64,000 bases of DNA from an uncultured Eubacteriales bacterium. GTDB lineage: Bacteria; Bacillota; Clostridia; Oscillospirales; Oscillospiraceae. Location: assembly GCA_900545925.1 (NCBI GenBank), contig URAZ01000007.1:1-64000 (forward strand), read 5' to 3'. The notes below the pieces were generated by a model that was given only the letters and a program-made list of their open reading frames with translations, had not been told where the DNA came from and searched no databases. Position 1 is the first letter of the stretch; the number at the start of each line of letters is the position of its first letter. The translations under genes were made by a program, and so were the position numbers. Shown one piece after another: positions 40,819 through 49,175 of this stretch.

Positions 40819-41511
40819 TCAACTGTCCAGCGGCGGAAAGCCGGTATAGACCTCGCCGGGCAGCAGTGCCGTGCCGCGCAGCGCGGCGAGTTCTGAGACA
40901 GTGCAGAACGTATACCCCCGCGCCTGAAGCCGGTCGATAGCCTGCAGGGCGCAGGTGACGGAATGCGCCGACAGGTCGTGCATAAGGATGATCCTGCCGT
41001 CATGCGCTTCGGACAGAACAGTTGGCAGAACACCGTCCCAAGCAGCTTCGTTCCAGTCGCAGGGGTCTACCGACCACAAGACGACCGACAGTCCCGCGTC
41101 CTCCGCCGCCTTTAAAAGCGTGTCGCCGTAAAGCCCGCCGGGCGGACGGAACAGCCGCGCCTGCACGCCGCAGGCATCCTCCACGGCTTTTGCACAGCGG
41201 GTCAGATCGCTTAGTGCTGTCTCATAGTCCATCTTCTGCATATAATCATGGTTGCTGCTGTGCAGGCCGATCTCGTGACCGGCCGCGGCAATGTGCGAAA
41301 GTGTATCCGGAAATTGCGCGATGCGATAAGCGCAGACAAAAAAAGTCGCGTGTACCTGCCGCTCGGCCAGTCCCTCCAGAAGCTGCTCGGTCAGTTCGCC
41401 CGAAGGCCCGTCGTCGAACGTCAGCGCAAGATAGCGCTGCGGCGCAGCCTCCGCGCGCAGCGGTCGTGCCAGCAGCGCCAGCACCGCAAGCAGGCAGAGA
41501 AGTTTTTTCAT
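40819..41511 (-). CDS. Secreted polysaccharide deacetylase (NodB domain)
   Basis: The 230-residue protein has a signal peptide (KKLLCLLAVLALLARPLRAEA). The carbohydrate esterase 4 motifs are TFDDGPSGELT (catalytic Asp, metal Asp), HSSNH (metal His pair), RPPGGLYG, and ILMHDLSAH with the last His. It probably deacetylates peptidoglycan N-acetylglucosamine, as PdaA-type enzymes do. Start ATG after AAAGGAG. It lies 71 bases upstream of the cyclo-ligase gene on the same strand. Confidence 0.9.
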   Translation of the reverse strand: MKKLLCLLAVLALLARPLRAEAAPQRYLALTFDDGPSGELTEQLLEGLAERQVHATFFVCAYRIAQFPDTLSHIAAAGHEIGLHSSNHDYMQKMDYETALSDLTRCAKAVEDACGVQARLFRPPGGLYGDTLLKAAEDAGLSVVLWSVDPCDWNEAAWDGVLPTVLSEAHDGRIILMHDLSAHSVTCALQAIDRLQARGYTFCTVSELAALRGTALLPGEVYTGFPPLDS

Positions 41512-41565
41512 GGCGCGCTCCTTTCAAAAATCTTTTGTTAGTATGCGCAAAAGCCGCGCAGATAT

Positions 41566-41594
41566 TTGACGTTGCGGGCAAAATAGAGTATGAT
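41566..41594 (+). promoter_or_regulatory. Promoter of prfA
   Basis: TTGACG (41566-41571) and TATGAT (41589-41594) with a 17-base spacer, 32 bases before the prfA start. Confidence 0.7.
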
Positions 41595-41626
41595 AGTCCT
41601 GAAATACAGGTTTTGAGAGGAAGCAT

Positions 41627-42700
41627 ATGCTGGAAAAACTGAAGCTGGTCGAGGCGCGGTATCTCGAAATGGCCGAACGCGCCGCCCAGCCGGATTTTTA
41701 TAATGACCCGAAGGCTGCTTCGCAGCTGTTAAAAGAACAGCGGCAGCTTGAACCTATCATTACGGCCTACCGCAGCTATCGAAAAACGATGCAGGAGCAG
41801 GATGACCTGCGCGCCATGCTCTCCGAAGGGCTTGACCCGGACATGAAGGCGCTGTGTCAGGAGGAATTTTCTGCGAACAAGAAAAAGCTGGAGGAATTGG
41901 AGCAGGAATTGAAAATTCTCCTGCTCCCGCGCGACCCGAACGACGACAAGAGCGTGATCATGGAGATCCGGGGCGGCGTCGGCGGCGAGGAAAGCGCACT
42001 GTTCGCGCACAGCCTGTACCGGATGTACACGATGTATGCCGAGTCGAAGCGCTGGACGGTCACGCTGCTGAACTACAACGAAACCGAACTTGGCGGCGTA
42101 AAAGAAGCCGATTTTGAAATTCAGGGCGCGGGCGCGTATTCCAGACTGAAATTTGAATCCGGCGTCCACCGCGTGCAGCGTGTCCCGGAGACGGAGTCCG
42201 GCGGAAGAGTCCACACATCGACCGCAACGGTCGCGGTGCTTCCTGAGATGGAGCAGGCCGAGGTCGATATCCGGCCCGAGGATATCGAAATGCAGGTCTA
42301 CCGCTCGTCCGGTGCAGGCGGACAGCACATCAACAAGACCAGTTCCGCCGTGCGCCTTATCCACAAGCCGTCCGGCATTGTCGTGGCCTGTCAGGAGGAG
42401 CGCAGTCAGGTGCAGAACCGTGAAAAGTGCATGCAGATGCTGGCTTCCAAACTCTATCAGATCGAGCAGGCGCGCATCGAATCTGCCGTTACCTCCGAAC
42501 GCCGCAGTCAGGTCGGCACCGGCATGCGCAATGAGCGCATCCGTACCTATAATTTTCCACAGGGCCGCGTTACCGACCACCGCATTGGCCTGACGCTCTA
42601 TAAAATCGACTCCATCATGGACGGCGCGCTTGATGAACTGATCGACGCCCTCGTCACCGCCGATCAGGCCGAAAGGCTGCAAAGCAGCGGGGAAGCATAA
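41627..42700 (+). CDS. prfA: Peptide chain release factor 1
   Basis: The 357-residue RF1 terminates at UAA and UAG. The GGQ loop that triggers peptide release is RSSGAGGQHINKTSSAVRL. The codon-reading motif is PET in RVPETESGGRVHTS, the PxT type of RF1 rather than the SPF of RF2. Length is typical. Ribosome site GAGAGGAAG. A SdpI-type membrane protein gene follows at 31 bases. Confidence 0.96.
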   Translation: MLEKLKLVEARYLEMAERAAQPDFYNDPKAASQLLKEQRQLEPIITAYRSYRKTMQEQDDLRAMLSEGLDPDMKALCQEEFSANKKKLEELEQELKILLLPRDPNDDKSVIMEIRGGVGGEESALFAHSLYRMYTMYAESKRWTVTLLNYNETELGGVKEADFEIQGAGAYSRLKFESGVHRVQRVPETESGGRVHTSTATVAVLPEMEQAEVDIRPEDIEMQVYRSSGAGGQHINKTSSAVRLIHKPSGIVVACQEERSQVQNREKCMQMLASKLYQIEQARIESAVTSERRSQVGTGMRNERIRTYNFPQGRVTDHRIGLTLYKIDSIMDGALDELIDALVTADQAERLQSSGEA

Positions 42701-42731
42701 CGGATTCGTTCAGGATTGGGAGGAATGGCAT

Positions 42732-43127
42732 ATGGTATTCTGGTGCATGATGCTGCTGTTTACGCTGATGACCCCAGCCGTGATGATCGGCTTCGGGCGG
42801 AGCTTTTTCAAAAAGCCGCCCAGGGATATCAATGCGACGTTCGGTTACCGGACGACGATGTCCATGAAGAATCAGGAAACATGGAAGCTGGCCCACCGTG
42901 TCTGCGGGCGGTACTGGTTCATCTGCGGCCTGATCCTGCTGCCGCTGTCGGTGCTCCCGATGCTGTTTGTGATAAATCGCAGTACAGAAACGATTGGAAT
43001 GACCGGCATGATCGCCGTGTTTGCTCAGCTCGTTCCCATGCTCTGCGTGATCATCCCGACCGAGCACGCCCTGCGGAAGAATTTTGATAAAAACGGAAAT
43101 CGAAAAGAACCAAAATCGCGGGAATGA
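42732..43127 (+). CDS. SdpI-family membrane protein
   Basis: The 131-residue protein has three hydrophobic segments and the family hallmark FGYRTTMSMKNQETWKLAHR. SdpI-like proteins include immunity proteins against secreted toxins, but many, as here, have no toxin gene nearby and an unknown role. Ribosome site GGGAGGAATG. The 214 bases after it hold no gene I can support. Confidence 0.75.
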   Translation: MVFWCMMLLFTLMTPAVMIGFGRSFFKKPPRDINATFGYRTTMSMKNQETWKLAHRVCGRYWFICGLILLPLSVLPMLFVINRSTETIGMTGMIAVFAQLVPMLCVIIPTEHALRKNFDKNGNRKEPKSRE

Positions 43128-43342
43128 ACACAACCTGAAGCTGCATAGCATCCAAACCCAATATGAGGAGCCGCCGGAGGCACGTTCAAATCACGCATGA
43201 CCGCAAAACGCTTGGAGTGGAACACAAAAGCCTAAACACAACATAAAACAACACAATCGGAATGCGAACATCCAAAATAAGCATTACAAATTCACTGCCG
43301 GGTATGCTACACTGAGAAAAAACAAAACAGGAGGAATTTGTT

Positions 43343-44710
43343 ATGCAGGAATATGATCTGATTGTGATCGGCGGCGGGCCGGGCGGATATCTTTGCGCGG
43401 AACGCGCGGGAAAAGCCGGACTGCGAACGGCGCTGATTGAAAAGCGCGCGCTGGGCGGCACCTGCCTGAACGAAGGCTGCATCCCGACCAAGAGCCTTCT
43501 GTACTGCGCCAAGCAGTATCAGGCAGCGCTGCATGGCGCAGATTACGGCGTGACGGCACAGAACGTCTCGATTGACCATGCGCAGGTCGTCGCACGGAAG
43601 GACGGCGTGGTCAAGACGCTCGTCCGGGGCGTGGGAGCGGCGATGAAAGCGCATGGCGTGACGGTTTTTGAAGCCGAAGGCCGGATTCTCGGCAAAAGCG
43701 GGGAACGATTTGAGATCGCCGCGGGCGAAGCAATACTGTCCGCACCCCGACTTGTGCTTGCGTCCGGTTCCAGCGCCGTGGTTCCGCCGATTCCGGGCGT
43801 ACAGGAAGGACTGACTTCCGGTTTTGTCATGACGAACCGCGAATTGCTTTCCCTTTCAGAGCAGCCGGAGTCCCTTGTCTGCATCGGCGGCGGCGTGATT
43901 GGGCTGGAAATGGCCTGCTATTTCGCATCCATCGGCACAAAGGTGACGGTCATTGAGATGATGCCCAAAATCGCAGGCAATACCGACCCGGAGATCTGCG
44001 AACTGCTGATGCGGACATACAAAAAGCAAGGCATGGACTTCTGCCTGAATGCCAGAGTCGAAGCTGTCACGAACCGCAGCGTCGTCTATTCCGACGCGGC
44101 CGGGCGGCACGAGATCACCTGCGGACGTGTGCTGCTTTCAGCGGGCCGCCGGGCGGATGTGTCGGGGCTGAATACAGAAGCGCTCGGCATCGCGCTCGAG
44201 CGCGGCGCGGTTGTGACTGACCGGCGGATGCGTACAAACGTCCCTGGCGTCTGGGCCATTGGCGACTGCAACGGAAAACTGATGCTGGCCCACACGGCCT
44301 ATCGAGAAGCAGAGGTTGCGGTCAATGATATGCTCGGCAAAAAGGACACGATCGACTATTCCATCATCCCCTCCGTGATCTATACCACGCCGGAGGTCGC
44401 CTGCGTCGGCGAAACGGAGCAGAGCGCAAAGGAAAAGGGACTGGACGTGCAGGTGGTCAAAGCGCCGATGGCGCTCTCTGGCCGGTACCTCGCGGAAAAT
44501 CCGAAGGGAACCGGCTTCTGCAAGCTGCTCTACGACCGGAAAAACCGCTGCGTCGTGGGTGTCCATATGGTCGGCTCCTATGTTTCGGAGATCATCTACG
44601 GCGCAGCCATGATGGTGCATTCCAAACTCCCCGTGCAGCATCTGGACAAAATCGTCTTTCCCCACCCCACCGTCGGCGAGGTTGTGCGCGAAGCGCTGTT
44701 TCTGCTGTGA
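43343..44710 (+). CDS. lpdA: Dihydrolipoyl dehydrogenase
   Basis: The 455-residue FAD enzyme of the pyridine nucleotide-disulfide family reoxidises lipoyl groups with NAD. FAD site YDLIVIGGGPGGYLCAERA; redox disulfide GGTCLNEGCIPTK; NAD site LVCIGGGVIGLEMACYF; C-terminal His/Glu base FPHPTVGEVVREAL. It stands alone rather than with E1/E2 or glycine cleavage genes, so its complex cannot be named from context. Ribosome site AGGAGG. Confidence 0.9.
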   Translation: MQEYDLIVIGGGPGGYLCAERAGKAGLRTALIEKRALGGTCLNEGCIPTKSLLYCAKQYQAALHGADYGVTAQNVSIDHAQVVARKDGVVKTLVRGVGAAMKAHGVTVFEAEGRILGKSGERFEIAAGEAILSAPRLVLASGSSAVVPPIPGVQEGLTSGFVMTNRELLSLSEQPESLVCIGGGVIGLEMACYFASIGTKVTVIEMMPKIAGNTDPEICELLMRTYKKQGMDFCLNARVEAVTNRSVVYSDAAGRHEITCGRVLLSAGRRADVSGLNTEALGIALERGAVVTDRRMRTNVPGVWAIGDCNGKLMLAHTAYREAEVAVNDMLGKKDTIDYSIIPSVIYTTPEVACVGETEQSAKEKGLDVQVVKAPMALSGRYLAENPKGTGFCKLLYDRKNRCVVGVHMVGSYVSEIIYGAAMMVHSKLPVQHLDKIVFPHPTVGEVVREALFLL

Positions 44711-44779
44711 CAACACATAAAGATGCAGACGCGTTCTGCAAAGGCCAAACGTAAAACGTAAAAACAAGAAGGAATCCAC

Positions 44780-45802
44780 TTGAAAACAGTTTATTTCAAA
44801 GACCCCACAAAGGAGAATATCGAGGCCGCCGCAAAGATCATCCGGGACGGCGGGCTGCTGGCGATCCCGACGGAGACGGTCTATGGCCTCGGCGCGGACG
44901 CGCTGAACGAGGATGCGGTGCTGCGCATTTTTCTGGCCAAGGGCCGTCCGCAGGATAATCCGCTCATCATCCATGTGCCCGACAGTTCGTGGCTTGCGCG
45001 GTACTGCGAAGATGTCCCGCCGGAGGCGTATGCGCTGGCAGAAAAATTCTGGCCGGGGCCTCTCACGATGATTTTGCCCCGGAAGCCCATCGTGCCGCTG
45101 CGCACGACGGGCGGATTGGAGACAGTCGGCGTCCGCTGCCCGAACCACCCCATTACGCGTGCGGTCATCGCCGCAGCGGACGTGCCCATCGCGGCCCCCT
45201 CCGGCAACACGTCTGGCCGTCCCAGCCCGACGTGCATCGCGGACATGATCGAGGACATGGACGGCAAGATCGAGGGGATGTTCGATGGCGGGCCGTGCGC
45301 GGTCGGCGTGGAATCGACGATTATCGACCTGACGTGCACGCCGCCGCGTCTTCTTCGTCCGGGCGGACTGCCGCTCGAGGCGCTGGAGGCGGTTCTTGGC
45401 CATGTGGACGTAGATAAGGCCGTCGTTTCGCTATTAAAGGCCGGCGAACGGCCCAAGGCCCCCGGCATGAAATACCGCCACTATGCGCCCAAGGCCCCCG
45501 TCACGGTCGTGACCGGCGATCCGGCCGCCTCCGCGCAGTACATACAGGCGCATCTGCCGGAGGGTGCGGGCGTGATCTGCTTTACGGAATACAAAGTCCT
45601 TTTCCCCGGCCGCAGCATCCATGATCTTGGGCCGGCGGCGGACAAGGAGGAGCAGGCCAGGCGCGTGTTTGACGCGCTGCGCGAATTTGACCACGAAGCC
45701 GTTACGGAAATCTACGCCCAGTGCCCTGACACGGCAGGGCTCGGCCTTGCCGTTGCGAACCGGCTGAAAAAGGCAGCGGGCTTCCATGTAATCGAGGTAT
45801 GA
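44780..45802 (+). CDS. sua5: L-threonylcarbamoyladenylate synthase (Sua5 type)
   Basis: The 340-residue enzyme makes the threonylcarbamoyl-AMP used for t6A37 in tRNAs. The YrdC/TsaC domain has AIPTETVYGLGADALN and FLAKGRPQDNPLI, and a C-terminal Sua5 domain follows a linker holding RPGGLP and KYRHYAPKAPV. TTG is the start, with AAGAAGGAA upstream. It overlaps the coaE reading frame by ATGA, although the better-placed coaE start lies 2 bases after its stop. The enzyme links t6A synthesis to the coaE operon. Confidence 0.93.
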   Translation: MKTVYFKDPTKENIEAAAKIIRDGGLLAIPTETVYGLGADALNEDAVLRIFLAKGRPQDNPLIIHVPDSSWLARYCEDVPPEAYALAEKFWPGPLTMILPRKPIVPLRTTGGLETVGVRCPNHPITRAVIAAADVPIAAPSGNTSGRPSPTCIADMIEDMDGKIEGMFDGGPCAVGVESTIIDLTCTPPRLLRPGGLPLEALEAVLGHVDVDKAVVSLLKAGERPKAPGMKYRHYAPKAPVTVVTGDPAASAQYIQAHLPEGAGVICFTEYKVLFPGRSIHDLGPAADKEEQARRVFDALREFDHEAVTEIYAQCPDTAGLGLAVANRLKKAAGFHVIEV

Positions 45803-45804
45803 GC

Positions 45805-47799
45805 ATGCTTGTCATCGGCATCACCGGCCCGACCGGCTGCGGCAAAACAACGCTTTTGCGGGAAATCGAACATCGCGGCGGGTATATCGTTGACTGCGAC
45901 GCGCTGTATTATGCGCTGCTTGCCTCCGAAGAGGGCGCTGCGCTGCGGCAGGAACTGCAGGCCGCCTTTCCGGCTGCGTTTGACGCGGATGGGACTCTGC
46001 GGCGCAAGGCGCTCGGCCGGCTTGTGTTCGGCGATCCGTCGCGTATGGCGCAGCTGAACGAAATTGTCTTTTTCCATATTGGGAACGCAGTCCGCGCGCG
46101 GCTCGTGCATGAGCAGTCCGCCGGACGGCAGCTGTTTGCCGTCGATGCGATCAATCTGTTTGAATCCGGACTGGCTGCACTCTGCGATACGACCGTGGGC
46201 GTGCTGGCCGGACGCGAAACGCGCATTGCACGCATTATGGCGCGCGACGGTCTGACGCGGGAATACGCCGCGCTGCGCGTGGACGCGCAGAAGCCGGACA
46301 GCTTTTATGAATCGCACTGCGATTGGATTCTCCAGAACGCCGGAACGCGTGAGCAATTCGCGCGCACGGCTGACCAATATTTAACCAACATTCTGAAAGG
46401 AGCATTTCCCATGACAAAACAGGAACGAGAGGCGCTGCTTTATCAGCCCAAGCACGGCCATGACCGCCTCACCAAAGAGGACGAGGCCGCGATGCTGGCC
46501 TACTGCGAGGATTATAAGGCATTCCTCGACCGCTCGAAGACCGAACGTGAATGCGTTGTGTCCGCCGTGGAACTGGCCGAAAAGGCGGGCTTCCGCGAAC
46601 TGAAGGCAGGCATGGCCCTCAAGGCAGGCGACAAGGTCTACTCCGTCAACCGCGGCAAGTCTATTCTGCTGGCTGTGATCGGCAAGAAGCCGCTTTCCGA
46701 GGGCGCGAACATCGGCGCGGCCCATACCGACGCGCCGCGTCTGGACCTCAAGCCCAATCCCCTCTATGAAGACGCAGAGTTGGCCTACATCAAGACGCAC
46801 CACTACGGCGGTATCCGCAAGTACCAGTGGGTCACAGTTCCGCTGGAACTGCACGGCAAGATCGTCCGCGCGGACGGCAGCGAGGTCTATGTCAAGATCG
46901 GTGCAGATCCCGAAGATCCGCAGTTCGTCATCAACGACCTTCTGCCCCATCTGGGCCGCGAGCAGGGCAAAAAGCCGCTGAACGAGGCCATTCCGTCTGA
47001 ATCCCTCAACATCCTCATCGGCAGCTGGCCCGAGCCGGACGACGATGGTCCTGACCGCGTGAAGCTTGCCATCATGCGCATTCTGCATGAGAAATACGGC
47101 ATCGTGGAGGAAGATTTTATTTCCGCCGAACTCGAGGCTGTCCCGGCGGCAAACGCCCGCGACCTTGGCTTTGACCGCAGCCTCATCGGTGCATACGGCC
47201 ATGACGACCGCGTCTGCGCGTATGCGGAACTGGCTGCGATCCTGCAGCTGGACATGCCGGAAAAGACCGCCGTGTGCATCTTCGCCGACAAAGAGGAAAT
47301 TGGCTCCGAGGGCGTATCCGGCATGCAGTCCGAGGCGTTTGAGCACTTCATGAAGACGCTCTGCGGGATGCAGTTCGTTGAACTGACCGACTGCTTTGCG
47401 AACTCCTTCTGCATCTCCGCCGATGTCACCGCCGCTTATGACCCCAACTTCTCCGAGGTCTACGAGCGCCGCAACGCGGCCTATGTCAACTACGGCGTGG
47501 GTCTTTGCAAGTACACCGGCTCCGGCGGCAAGGGCGGCGCATCCGATGCGTCTGCCGAGGTCGTGGGCCGCATTCGCAAGCTGTTCAACGGCAACGGCGT
47601 CATGTGGCAGATGGCCGAACTCGGCAAGACCGACGCAGGCGGCGGCGGAACGGTTGCAAAGTATATGGCCAAGCGCAACATCGACACGCTTGACGCAGGT
47701 GTTCCGGTCCTGTCCATGCACGCGCCGTATGAGACGGTCGCAAAGCTGGACTGCTACATGACCTATAAGGGCATGAAGGTTTTCTTCGAGCAGAATTAA
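45805..47799 (+). CDS. coaE: Dephospho-CoA kinase running in frame into an M18 aminopeptidase
   Basis: One open frame covers both enzymes without a stop codon. Residues 1-200 are dephospho-CoA kinase: P-loop ITGPTGCGKTTLLREI, then VDCDALYY and RIARIMARDGLTREYAALR. This is the last step of coenzyme A synthesis and about the normal length of CoaE. The frame then goes on through ILKGAFPMTKQER into a full M18 metallopeptidase. An internal ribosome site, AAAGGAG, stands 8 bases before that Met at 46411. Either the stop of coaE was lost and a fusion is made, or both a fusion and a free peptidase are made. The ATG at 45805 is preferred because GAGG lies 7 bases upstream. Confidence 0.8.
   Translation: MLVIGITGPTGCGKTTLLREIEHRGGYIVDCDALYYALLASEEGAALRQELQAAFPAAFDADGTLRRKALGRLVFGDPSRMAQLNEIVFFHIGNAVRARLVHEQSAGRQLFAVDAINLFESGLAALCDTTVGVLAGRETRIARIMARDGLTREYAALRVDAQKPDSFYESHCDWILQNAGTREQFARTADQYLTNILKGAFPMTKQEREALLYQPKHGHDRLTKEDEAAMLAYCEDYKAFLDRSKTERECVVSAVELAEKAGFRELKAGMALKAGDKVYSVNRGKSILLAVIGKKPLSEGANIGAAHTDAPRLDLKPNPLYEDAELAYIKTHHYGGIRKYQWVTVPLELHGKIVRADGSEVYVKIGADPEDPQFVINDLLPHLGREQGKKPLNEAIPSESLNILIGSWPEPDDDGPDRVKLAIMRILHEKYGIVEEDFISAELEAVPAANARDLGFDRSLIGAYGHDDRVCAYAELAAILQLDMPEKTAVCIFADKEEIGSEGVSGMQSEAFEHFMKTLCGMQFVELTDCFANSFCISADVTAAYDPNFSEVYERRNAAYVNYGVGLCKYTGSGGKGGASDASAEVVGRIRKLFNGNGVMWQMAELGKTDAGGGGTVAKYMAKRNIDTLDAGVPVLSMHAPYETVAKLDCYMTYKGMKVFFEQN
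46411..47799 (+). CDS. M18-family zinc aminopeptidase (possible separate start)
   Basis: The 462-residue aminopeptidase I-type enzyme removes N-terminal residues, often acidic ones, in the cytoplasm. Metal-binding blocks: GAAHTDAPRLDLKP (His and Asp), IFADKEEIGSEGVSG (catalytic Glu), SADVTAAYDPN and LSMHAPYETV (final His). The length matches the family when counted from the ATG at 46411, which has its own AAAGGAG. This supports independent translation despite the open frame from coaE. Confidence 0.85.
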   Translation: MTKQEREALLYQPKHGHDRLTKEDEAAMLAYCEDYKAFLDRSKTERECVVSAVELAEKAGFRELKAGMALKAGDKVYSVNRGKSILLAVIGKKPLSEGANIGAAHTDAPRLDLKPNPLYEDAELAYIKTHHYGGIRKYQWVTVPLELHGKIVRADGSEVYVKIGADPEDPQFVINDLLPHLGREQGKKPLNEAIPSESLNILIGSWPEPDDDGPDRVKLAIMRILHEKYGIVEEDFISAELEAVPAANARDLGFDRSLIGAYGHDDRVCAYAELAAILQLDMPEKTAVCIFADKEEIGSEGVSGMQSEAFEHFMKTLCGMQFVELTDCFANSFCISADVTAAYDPNFSEVYERRNAAYVNYGVGLCKYTGSGGKGGASDASAEVVGRIRKLFNGNGVMWQMAELGKTDAGGGGTVAKYMAKRNIDTLDAGVPVLSMHAPYETVAKLDCYMTYKGMKVFFEQN

Positions 47800-47818
47800 A
47801 GTTTCAGACATATCAGAG

Positions 47819-47850
47819 CACCCTCCGGCATAGATATATGCTGGAGGGTG
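47819..47850 (+). terminator. Hairpin overlapping the M14 ribosome site
   Basis: CACCCTCCGGCATA pairs with TATGCTGGAGGGTG around GATA, followed by TTTT. It terminates the coaE-M18 transcript. Its 3' arm holds the GGAGGG that serves the next start at 47859, so read-through RNA would hide that ribosome site. Confidence 0.75.
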
Positions 47851-47858
47851 TTTTGTCC

Positions 47859-48779
47859 ATGCAGAACCTGATTTCCGATCCTGTTTCCATGACCTCTTGC
47901 CGGCAGGAGGCGTATCTCCTGCGCCTTCGCCGGCAGTTTCCTTTTGTCTACGTTAAAACGCTCACGCGCACGGCCTTCGGCCGCAGCGTGTATGCGCTGC
48001 AATTCGGCTCCGGCAGCCGCAAGCTGCTCATCACCGCCGGACACCACGCGAATGAAACGATCACGGCGGACGCCGTCTGGCAGTGGCTGTTCACGTTCTG
48101 CAATGCGCTGCTGGACGGCAGAACGGTCTGCGGTGCAGAAGCGCGGGAGCTGTATCATAACGCAATGGTCTATCTCGTCCCGCTGGTCAACCCGGACGGG
48201 GCGGATCTGGCCGCAGGCGTCTGCGCGCCCGGAAGCCCGGAATACCGGGCGGCGGCAGACATTGCCGCGCAGTATCCCGATATCCCGTTCCCGTCCGGCT
48301 GGAAGGCGAATCTGCGCGGTGTCGATCTGAACCTCAACTACCCCGCCCGCTGGGAGACGGCGCGGCGCATCAAAAAGGCGCAGGGCATTTCCGGCCCTGC
48401 GCCGAGAGACTTTGCGGGCTTTTCTCCGCTTGACCAGCCGGAGACGGCGGCGCTCGCCGCCTTTACGCGCTGCATCCACCCGGAGCTGATGCTGGCGCTG
48501 CACACACAGGGCTCCGTGATCTATCCCGGCCCGGAGGAAACGGCTCCGCCAGGGGCGCATGCGCTGGCACAGGCATTTTCCGCGGCCTCCGGCTATCCGG
48601 TCGAGCCTGTGCCGCCGGAATCGGCCAATGCGGGCTTCAAGGACTGGTTTTTGCAGGTATTCAAGCGGCCCGCGTTCACGATCGAGGCCGGTCTTGGCGA
48701 AAACCCGCTGCCCGCGTTGCAGCTGCCGGAGATCACGCGCGCCCTCAGCGCGATTTTTACCGCCGCGATGCAGTGGTAA
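47859..48779 (+). CDS. M14-family zinc carboxypeptidase (peptidoglycan DL-peptidase type)
   Basis: The 306-residue metallopeptidase has zinc ligands in ITAGHHANETIT (HxxE) and a His in MLALHTQGSV. The substrate block is GVDLNLNYPARWE and the catalytic Glu is in FTIEAGLGENP. It matches gamma-D-glutamyl-diaminopimelate peptidases of spore formers, which trim peptidoglycan stem peptides. No signal peptide is evident, so it may act on recycled muropeptides in the cytoplasm. The start at 47859 has GGAGGGTG, part of the hairpin just upstream. Confidence 0.85.
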   Translation: MQNLISDPVSMTSCRQEAYLLRLRRQFPFVYVKTLTRTAFGRSVYALQFGSGSRKLLITAGHHANETITADAVWQWLFTFCNALLDGRTVCGAEARELYHNAMVYLVPLVNPDGADLAAGVCAPGSPEYRAAADIAAQYPDIPFPSGWKANLRGVDLNLNYPARWETARRIKKAQGISGPAPRDFAGFSPLDQPETAALAAFTRCIHPELMLALHTQGSVIYPGPEETAPPGAHALAQAFSAASGYPVEPVPPESANAGFKDWFLQVFKRPAFTIEAGLGENPLPALQLPEITRALSAIFTAAMQW

Positions 48780-48808
48780 GATATCCAGAAAACCATAATT
48801 TTCTATTC

Positions 48809-48838
48809 TTGCATACTTTGCACCGCCTGTGGTATACT
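48809..48838 (+). promoter_or_regulatory. Promoter of the 73-residue gene
   Basis: TTGCAT (48809-48814) and TATACT (48833-48838) with an 18-base spacer, 34 bases before the start at 48872. Confidence 0.65.
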
Positions 48839-48871
48839 GAAGACAGAAACCAGAAAGGAGTGCAACGGTTT

Positions 48872-49093
48872 ATGCACGAATACGAAGTTCTGATCGAGAC
48901 GATCAATCCCTGCGGCGGCGAAGCGCACGCGGCACGGGAATTCAAGCAGATCGAGGCCGCCAGCCCCGAGGCGTATGTTGCGGCGCAGGGGCGGTATCCC
49001 GTCCTCGATTCCGGCAAAAACGCCTCCGGCGATACGATCATCACCACCGGCGACGGCAAGGGCGTCATGATCCGGTACACGTTCACGGAGTAA
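48872..49093 (+). CDS. Small conserved-looking protein, function unknown
   Basis: The 73-residue acidic protein starts MHEYEVLIETINPCGGEAHA and ends in VMIRYTFTE. It has its own promoter, a good ribosome site (AAAGGAG) and a terminator behind it, so it is a real gene. No transmembrane segment or known motif is visible; the beta-alpha-beta rhythm suggests a small single domain. I cannot assign a function. Confidence 0.7.
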   Translation: MHEYEVLIETINPCGGEAHAAREFKQIEAASPEAYVAAQGRYPVLDSGKNASGDTIITTGDGKGVMIRYTFTE

Positions 49094-49127
49094 CGGCGCA
49101 AAGCGTTCTTACGGCTTTTTACACGAA

Positions 49128-49162
49128 AAACCGCTCCCCCGGGTTGTCCGGGGGAGCGGTTT
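49128..49162. terminator. Bidirectional terminator
   Basis: A perfect 15-bp stem, AAACCGCTCCCCCGG with its complement around GTTGT, serves both the small gene on the left and the symporter gene on the right. Confidence 0.88.
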
Positions 49163-49175
49163 GCAGGAAGCGGAG

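Noticed and set aside
43128..43342. A possible tRNA because of GTTCAAATC near 43183
   Set aside because: The surrounding bases do not pair into a T arm and no acceptor or anticodon arm can be drawn.
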